A DNA stretch of 64,000 bases from Punica granatum (Eukaryota > Streptophyta > Magnoliopsida > Myrtales > Lythraceae). Position numbers and translations under genes: made by a program. This document shows, in pieces, positions 58,063 to 64,000 of the stretch. The stretch covers positions 16,694,230 to 16,758,229 of the forward strand of contig NC_045128.1 of the NCBI RefSeq assembly GCF_007655135.1, read 5' to 3'. The notes under the pieces are model-generated. The model searched no databases and was not told where the DNA came from. It saw only the letters and a program-made list of their open reading frames with translations. The stretch's first letter is position 1. The number at the start of each line of letters is the position of its first letter.

Positions 58063-58390
58063 ACATCGGCAACTACGGCCGAGTAGAGCGGAACTGAAGT
58101 CCAGTTGGTAAGCTCCTCATCCTCCCGTACAGGGCGGATATGAACCCTGGAAGATGTCTCCTCAGTGACGGCATATATGGCTGGCAAAGCCAAAAACGCT
58201 TCAACTGCATCCGAAGAGAAGTCATCTGTTTCAGTGATTGGGCTATCGGAGGTGCCTCCCATGATCTGCGGTGGTGCTGCAAAAAACTGTGAGAGTGGTG
58301 GAACCGAATGCCCCTGAAGAGCTTTTCGTAATGTACAGCAAGGCGGTGTAGATGCTTTCCACGGCGAGACTGCACGATCTCATGACAGGA
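58063..58390 (-). CDS. Og4 end of gag-pro exon (protease-RT linker)
   Basis: The C-terminal end of the first exon after the G-patch-like motif. The frame moves from that of the protease to that of DSPITETDDFSSDAVEAF near 58305, where one base appears lost. The last residues before the splice donor are ELTNWTSVPLYSAVVADV, a segment I recall at this position in Ogre-like elements. No enzymatic domain is present. Confidence 0.7.
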
Positions 58391-58516
58391 GGGGCGAAAG
58401 CCAAGTCCCCTCCTATTGCGGTATTCCTCCATTTCAATCGGTCGAAGGATTCCCTGTGCACGTGCCCCAAGTCCAGTTCCGGGGACGTAATCGTTCTTCA
58501 ACAGAACCTTTCCAAT
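58391..58516 (-). CDS. G-patch-like motif after Og4 protease
   Basis: The sequence GKVLLKNDYVPGTGLGARAQ followed by GI, and 13 residues later RRGLGFRP, has the glycine spacing of a G-patch (GxGLGxxxxGI). G-patch motifs attached to a retroviral-type protease are known in some retroviruses. This is a motif call by eye. Confidence 0.5.
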
Positions 58517-58711
58517 CATACGATCGGTTCGTGATGGACCGACTTTTCCGTAGTCTCGGATTACGGAAATCGTGTCGAAAGAGTGAAAGGGAAGATTCTG
58601 ATCTTCTCCAATGCTGATGTAAGGAACGGCTGTCTCCTTGTAGACTGCGTAGTCTTCCTCACCGTTGACAGTGATAAGCTTACCTTCGACGAAGAACTTC
58701 AGTTTCTGGTG

Positions 58712-59029
58712 CAGCGACGAAGGAACAGCGCCGGCGGCGTGAATCCATGGTCTCCCGAGCAAGAGACTGAAAGCATTGGGTATCTCGAGGATCTGAAAGG
58801 TGACAGAGAATGAGCAAGGACCCACATCGATCAGGAGATCGATTTCTCCATTCACTTCTCTCCTAGAGCCATCAAAGGCTCGAACAGTGGTCTTGCTTGC
58901 ACGGATGCGGCTCATGTCCACGTTCATCTGTTTCAGTGTGGAGACGGGGCAAACGTTGAGAGCAGAGCCGTTGTCGATCATGACTCGACCAACAATGTGA
59001 TTGTTGCACTTACAGACTATGTGCAATGC
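58712..59029 (-). CDS. Og4 aspartic protease
   Basis: The retropepsin domain that cuts the polyprotein. The active site is VMIDNGSALNVCPVSTL (DNGS at 58964-58975; many plant gypsy elements have Asn or Gly instead of Ser/Thr here). The second conserved part is FSLLLGRPWIHAAGAVPS. Before it lies ALHIVCKCNNHIVGRV, the usual first strand. The surrounding frame 58391-59530 is free of stops, the longest undamaged piece of Og4. A one-base change near 59533 separates it from gag. Confidence 0.88.
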
Positions 59030-59533
59030 CCGTAAGTGTTCCTGACCTTCGGATGGAAGCTCATCATCTGCAAAGGATATCTGATTCGAGAAGATTGAAC
59101 TAACAGTCTGCTCGATATTATCCGGTGCCGTGTCTTTTGGGACTTGTGCCGCGGTGAGGACTTTCAACAAAGCATTCCGATGCGGCTCGGAGCTCAAAAG
59201 CAACGCGAGGAGCGAGATATGGGCGGGTGACTTGCCCATTTGCTCCACCACTTTGTACTCACTTGCCTTGATCACTTTCATGAAAGCTTCCGCTTCTTGA
59301 TCGGTGACCTTCTTTGTAAAGACTGGCACGGCTTCTGGAACGGCTGAGGATGTAATAACAGGGGCTTTCCCTTTGTCTGTAGACTCTGGACCCTGATAAA
59401 CTCGTCCTGAGCGCGTGATGCCCATCGCACTCATCTCATGCTCCATGTTGGCAACCTCATTCCCATAATCCCAGGGAACTCGACGGTCTTGGTATGGCTC
59501 CTTCGCAAGAACCTCGATAACGAATGGGACGTC

Positions 59534-61676
59534 AGATGTAATGCATCATTTGTCGGAGCATAATTGACAATAAAGGGAATTGAGGTCTTCTGCGCGTCTT
59601 CTTCCTCTTTGATAGAAGCGATGCTGATCATGTTGATAGAAGGTCCTGAACCTGATCCATGATCGGGGAGAGGGTTTGCGCGGACATTCGGTGGCTTCAC
59701 TTCATTAAAGGAGATTTGCCTTGCGTCGATCAACTCCTGAATTTTATTCCGGAGTGTCCAGCAATTGTCGAGGGTATGACCAGGAGCACCCCGATGGAAT
59801 TCACAGTGTAAGTTCTGATTCTGCACTGCGGGGTCAAAGTTGGGACCAGGCGCTTCTGTTCTGATCTTGTTGCCTGCAAGAAGCTGCCTGAATATGTGAG
59901 AGAGAGGGGCTGGTAAAGTGGTGTACTGCTTGCGTGGACGCGGTTGTGCAACTTTGTCCTGATAAGTTCTGGGGGCTGGAGCACGTTGAACCGACTGAGG
60001 AGATCTCGAAGCCGGGGGTCTACCTTGTTGAGCCTGAGCAGGAATATGCTGTTGCGGAAGTTGCGACTGGATAACAGTTGGCGGGGTTGGGAAATAAGCC
60101 TGCGATGTTTGGTAGGGCTGCACATAATGCACGGGATGTGCATATGCCTGGGGAGTCTGTAATGCAGGAGTATAGTCCACCGAAATCGGCTGTGAAGCCT
60201 GATATCCGGAGTTGACGGCGCCAATAGTCATGTCTTTGCTTCTCCTGGAGGTTCCAGCAGTCTGCTTCTTTGACGTCTCTCCATCCTTCTTCTTTGATGG
60301 GCCTTCGATTCTTCCTAACTTAACACCCATGTCAAGCTTCTTTCCTGCCTCGATCAAGTCCGAGAAGGAGGAAGTATGAGCCAGGAGATGTGAGTAATAC
60401 GCGCCTCTGAGTGTGGAGTGGAACAGCTGAACTTGTTGTCGCTCAGTGATTGGAGGAATGTGCTTTGCTGCTCTTCCTCTCCATTCCGTTGCGTATGCTT
60501 CGAAAGCTTGACCCTCTTCATCTCTGTCATGCTGAGATCGAGAAGGGTAGGAGGTGTTTTCGCACAAAATCGATACTGGTCGAGGAACTTCTGAGAAAGA
60601 TCTGTCCATGTAGGGACATCCCCGGCTTTTAGGGTCATAAACCAATCTAGCGCCGATCCCATAAGACTATCTTGGAAAGTCTGAATGACGAATTCCTCAT
60701 AATCCCAGTATGAGAGCATTTTGCTCTGATAATGACGGAGATGATGCCGAGGGTCTCTGGTCCCATCATATCTTTTGAACTCTGGAATTTTGATCTTAGG
60801 GGGCAGCCGCATGCCTGGAAAGAGATTCCAGTCACTGTCACTGAAATCGAAACGGGGGTTGCCTACTTGGAGGGCTCGAATGGTTTCCTCCATTCTCTTT
60901 ATTCTCCTCTCCTGTTCATTCTCCGCTTCGAGAGGAACGTTTGTCGGTAGAGCTGGAGGGGCAGCCTGAGTAGGCGTGCCTGGTTCAGTGGGAGGAATGT
61001 TTAGGGGCGGTGGAGCAGGGTAAGAAAAGCTTATTTGGGGTTGTGGAGTTTGGAAAGGAAATTGGTCTGCAGTGGAAACAGGAGCCTGTTCGATCGTGAC
61101 CGGAGGAACTGTCGGTGGTGGCACAGTATAGATTGGAGGATGCATTGACACGGTTAGCGGTGGCAGCGCATGCATAGTAGAGTCCGTGGATAAGAAAGCT
61201 GCTGGTGGCAACGGAACTGCTGTTGGAGCAGGTGGTGGCGGTAAAGGATCATTGATCGGATGGACTGTTGGTGCAAACGCCATTGTCGAGAAAGATGCGT
61301 CTTCAGCCTCCGAAGCAAAGGTTGGAGTGACCATTGGATTTGGATCGACAATTGGTCTATGCTCCAGAGGCGGAGTAAAGCTCGATGAGGCCTGATTCTG
61401 ATTCCTGAGCATGGCCATGAGCTCAGTCATGTTGGTGGCCATGTTGGCCGCCAAGTGGTTCACCATTCCTTCTAACGCAATAAAACGTGCGGACTCCACA
61501 AGGTTGGACGCCGTCTGTACTGTTGGTGGAGGATGTCCGATAGGGACGCCTGAATGCGCTGTAGATATGTCCGTGAGCATTACAGGTGATGTAACTTGCG
61601 TCAGTGGTGTTTGAGAATGTATCGGCGTTGGCGGAGTATCCTGTTCAAGAATGGTGGGTTGTTGGTCTTCTGCCAT
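59534..61676 (-). CDS. Og4 Gag, one frameshift
   Basis: Structural protein of the particle. The ATG at 61674-61676 starts a Pro/Thr-rich N-terminus of about 250 residues, then a short coiled segment (ENEQERRIKRMEETIRAL) and a retrotransposon Gag core (IKIPEFKRYDGTRDPRHHL, FQDSLMGSALDWFMTL, WTDLSQKFLDQYRF). The frame changes near 60512-60518; the core goes on as GQAFEAYATEWRGRAAKH. After a Gln/Pro-rich spacer comes a zinc-knuckle-like CEFHRGAPGHTLDNC (59761-59805) with CHHC spacing, typical for plant Tat Gag. It is followed by protease in another frame after the break near 59533. Confidence 0.9.
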
Positions 61677-61981
61677 CCTTACTCGTGCACGAGTCGGATA
61701 TCGATGGGACGCCAGTTGTTAGTACCTGTATGCGTAAGTGTATGAGTGTACTTATAGTGCTTTGACTATCTTCAAAATATAAATGACAGTATATGAATGC
61801 ATGAGGTGCATAAGTTTGAAAATACTAATGCCATTACATCAGTTTGATTCATATTCTATAATTTATAAAGACAGTCTGTTTGAAAAGGAAACATAAACAT
61901 TAAACCGCCAACTATTACAACCCGTAGCTGAGTGAACGCTGCGTGGGTCCGGTGCGGGGCAAAAGCGTTAACAAACTAAAC
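61677..61981 (-). other. Spacer between ORF1 and gag of Og4
   Basis: About 300 bp, AT-rich (61740-61920) with no open frame of note. It contains the 5' untranslated stretch before the gag ATG. A separate gag start implies an internal or spliced RNA, or reinitiation, to express gag; no promoter motif was confirmed. Confidence 0.6.
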
Positions 61982-63437
61982 CTAAGGATGAAAGACCTTG
62001 CGAGCTTTTGCCCGCGCTCGGTCCAGCATAGCGCTCAAACGCGCTATCTCCCTGTCTTGGTTCGCTATGCGTGCGCGAATCTGAGCCAACTCGCTCTGAA
62101 GCTCTCTGTGATCAGTGAGTTCTGCGCGAATATCCACAAGCTCACAACGGAGTCGATCTCGCTCTTCCCTGATGGACTGCAATTCTGTGCGCATGACTCC
62201 TTGGACTGAGCTCTCCGCGTCTGGAATGTCTGCATGCGATGCGTGAGGAATCTGCGGCAAATGTCGTCGACGAACGGGTGTGAGTCCCTGTGGATGGAAT
62301 TGCGCCACATATGCTACGGTAGCTGAGAAAGCTCGTTCGTCGTCGTTAGGGTGCTCCGGGAAATAGAGCTCTTGAACGGTGCGCGTGTTCCATAAACGTT
62401 GAACTTCTCTAATCCGCAGAACCCTATCTGGAGTGCGATCTGCCTCTCTAGGAATATCCTGTAAGCCGCCAAGTTGTCTGATGACTCGGGCTGGGAAAAC
62501 AAGTGTGCTCCCTAAGTGACTGATCAGAGGAAGTCCTATGACTGAAGGGCATCCAATGGTCATGGGTCCACCGGGATTCCAGCGAGCAGCTCACAAAACT
62601 GTGCCGGGGTGAGTCTCTTGAAGAACTGGATCCAATCGGTGTAGTCGCGATCGGAGGGCTGAAACACTTGAAGTAGGCGAGCGATGAGCGAACGCTCGTC
62701 AGTGATGTAGGAAAAGGGATGTGATGAGCAGAACGGCCTGATGTGTGCGAGGAGCCGAATCTGAAGAAGATGCGGAGCTCCTCTCATTCTACCACGTCGA
62801 ACCTCTCGTACATAGTCAAGAGACCGAATGGTCTCAGCCAAGACGGCTTCTACATAGCTACGGCCTCCTACCACTTGGAGGATGACTTGGGCAAGTGCCC
62901 CGTCTATGAGGTTCGACGAGTGGGGAATAGGATGGTCCCAAAGATGAGCAAGAGGAACCCGTGACAGGCGTCACGCTGGTACGATTCTCCCCTGGCATTG
63001 AGAGAACGAACATGTATGAAGTCTATGAGCCATGCGGTCCTAACGCTATGCTCCCATCCATGCTGAAGCTCAAGACGAATTTCTTCGTCGCGGAGATCTA
63101 AGAGGATGGCGAGTCTACTCTGTATCGTGGCGAACTGGTTGGGCGCCACGATGTCGAGGGTCGGCATGGGTCGCTGAATGAGTGCCGCGTACTCCTCTAC
63201 TGTGGGAGCTAACTCTGACCCCTGAAAACTGAATACGGCCCGCTGAGTGTCCCAAAAACTAATAGCAGTTCTGAGTAGGGTCCAGTCAATGGGGGAATCA
63301 GCGAGTAATGGCAAGTCTCCTATGATGAGCCGGAGGAATGCACGGTCAACTGGGCGGAATGTATTCCAAAGGCGAGTAATGTCCGCAGATGGCATGATGA
63401 TGACATCGAGCCTAAGACAGGGATGCGAGCGATCCAT
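61982..63437 (-). CDS. Og4 ORF1, plant-mobile-domain-like protein with coiled-coil tail
   Basis: The extra ORF upstream of gag found in Ogre elements. The ATG is at 63435-63437. The N-terminal third, with LPLLADSPIDWTLLRTAISF and SELAPTVEEYAALIQRP, has the look of the plant mobile domain (aminotransferase-like, PMD) fold: a Trp-rich helix, then ELxPTxEEYxxLI. The C-terminus (IREERDRLRCELVDIRAEL to LSAMLDRARAKARK) is a clear coiled coil. Two one-base breaks split it: a homopolymer at 62922-62925 and a position near 62562, where stop and next ATG overlap as ATGA. Unbroken length would be about 485 codons. Function is unknown; family assignment is from motif memory. Confidence 0.72.
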
Positions 63438-64000
63438 CCTTACCTAATGGAGAGATGTTGGTTTAATGTTTATAAACAAACTGATGTAATGTCCTAGGTT
63501 GTTTTGAAAACATGCATGCAGTGCAGAAAAGTAAAGTATATATGTATCTATTACAATGTACATCGCTCATTGTAGAAAAACAACAAAAGGCCCGCCTAAA
63601 AGAAAACTAGGGGCCGACTCAAAGACCGGACTTTGGGTCGGTTGACGGCATGAGGTTTGTTTTGGTCCAGCATGACGGTCCCTGTTTATGCATGGTTTCA
63701 GTGTTCTACTGGGAAAACCACTAACTAGGGATGGGGGCTCCCGATTCAAGGGGATCAATTCCTTGAAATCGAGCGAGGATCTTTGGGGGCCAGTTCGGTG
63801 GCGGAGCCAACTCGATCGGTTCCCTTACTCGGAACATCTGACTAACCTAGCTTCCTAGATTGGTGCCCGTGGGATTTCAGGCATTTGGTACCTAAATCCA
63901 CTAGAATGATGCAATGCGAGTGCAGAAAAGTAAATGTGCAAGAAAAGTAAATGTACAGAAAGCGATAAATAAACATGCAAGCAAGCAAACGGATCGAGCC
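63438..64000 (-). mobile_element. Og4 5' leader (untranslated), PBS just outside the window
   Basis: The reverse complement matches the leaders of Og2 (22730-23240) and Og3 (46990-47520) almost from the PBS on (GTTTGCTTGCTTGCATG, TTTATCGCTTTC). The last window bases correspond to about 25-30 bases after the PBS in Og3, so PBS and 5' LTR of Og4 should begin within about 60 bp to the right. The ORF1 ATG is preceded by CCATTAG and GTAAGG. No gene seen. Confidence 0.85.

Overview
The window is plant nuclear DNA made entirely of LTR retrotransposons nested in one another. I found no host gene, tRNA or rRNA gene. The evidence for a flowering plant is Ty3/gypsy elements of Ogre type (Tat clade): LTRs of 4.5-5.9 kb that start TGTCAGCACCCCATTTTGG, a primer-binding site that looks like plant tRNA-Arg, an extra ORF before gag, an archaeal-type second RNase H, and an intron between protease and reverse transcriptase. 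A Ty1/copia element is also present. The species cannot be told from the sequence.

Layout. (1) 1-21942: Og1, minus strand, with a type-B LTR. It has the start of its 3' LTR (1-615), a 4.1-kb internal region without pol (616-4759), a PBS (4738-4756), and a 5' LTR (4760-21942) split by two solo LTRs: B-I (8828-14419, minus, TSD GTGTT) and B-II (14689-20556, plus, TSD GGGTG). (2) Og1 sits in the 5' LTR of Og2 (plus, type-A LTR): LTR end 21943-22687, non-coding internal region 22688-28718, 3' LTR start 28719-29954. (3) Og2's 3' LTR is interrupted at 29955 by a third type-B LTR (B-III, 29955-33553). B-III is interrupted at 33554 by a minus-strand copia element: LTR 33554-34437 plus 40115-40906, pol end 40921-42409. 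(4) The copia LTR carries a type-A solo LTR (A-I, 34438-40109, TSD ATAAT). Copia pol is cut at 42410 by Og3 (plus; 5' LTR 42410-46951, PBS, non-coding internal region to 50156). (5) A 100-N assembly gap (50157-50256). (6) Og4, minus strand: part of the 3' LTR (50257-52241), PPT, 3' UTR tandem array, then integrase, RNase H domains, RT, intron, protease, gag and ORF1, with the leader running off the right edge close to the PBS.

How the parts fit. Og4 is the only copy with protein-coding capacity. Og2 and Og3 share its type-A LTR, leader and PPT, and Og2 also shares its 3' UTR, but in both the gene region is replaced by repeat-rich non-coding DNA. They look like large non-autonomous derivatives (LARD-like) mobilised by an Og4-type relative. 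Og1 is the type-B counterpart and keeps a faint trace of ORF1.

The most interesting signals are: a predicted 189-nt intron in Og4 whose removal joins protease to RT in frame; 3' UTR arrays in three elements built from one ancestral monomer with periods of 28, 30 and 44 bp; a 23-bp GC-rich minisatellite inside one LTR that leaves all three forward frames open; a hairpin conserved in U5 of every LTR copy that reaches that far; and about twenty frameshifts in Og4, mostly in homopolymers, that may be assembly errors. All boundaries, repeats and translations were read by eye; no database search was run.
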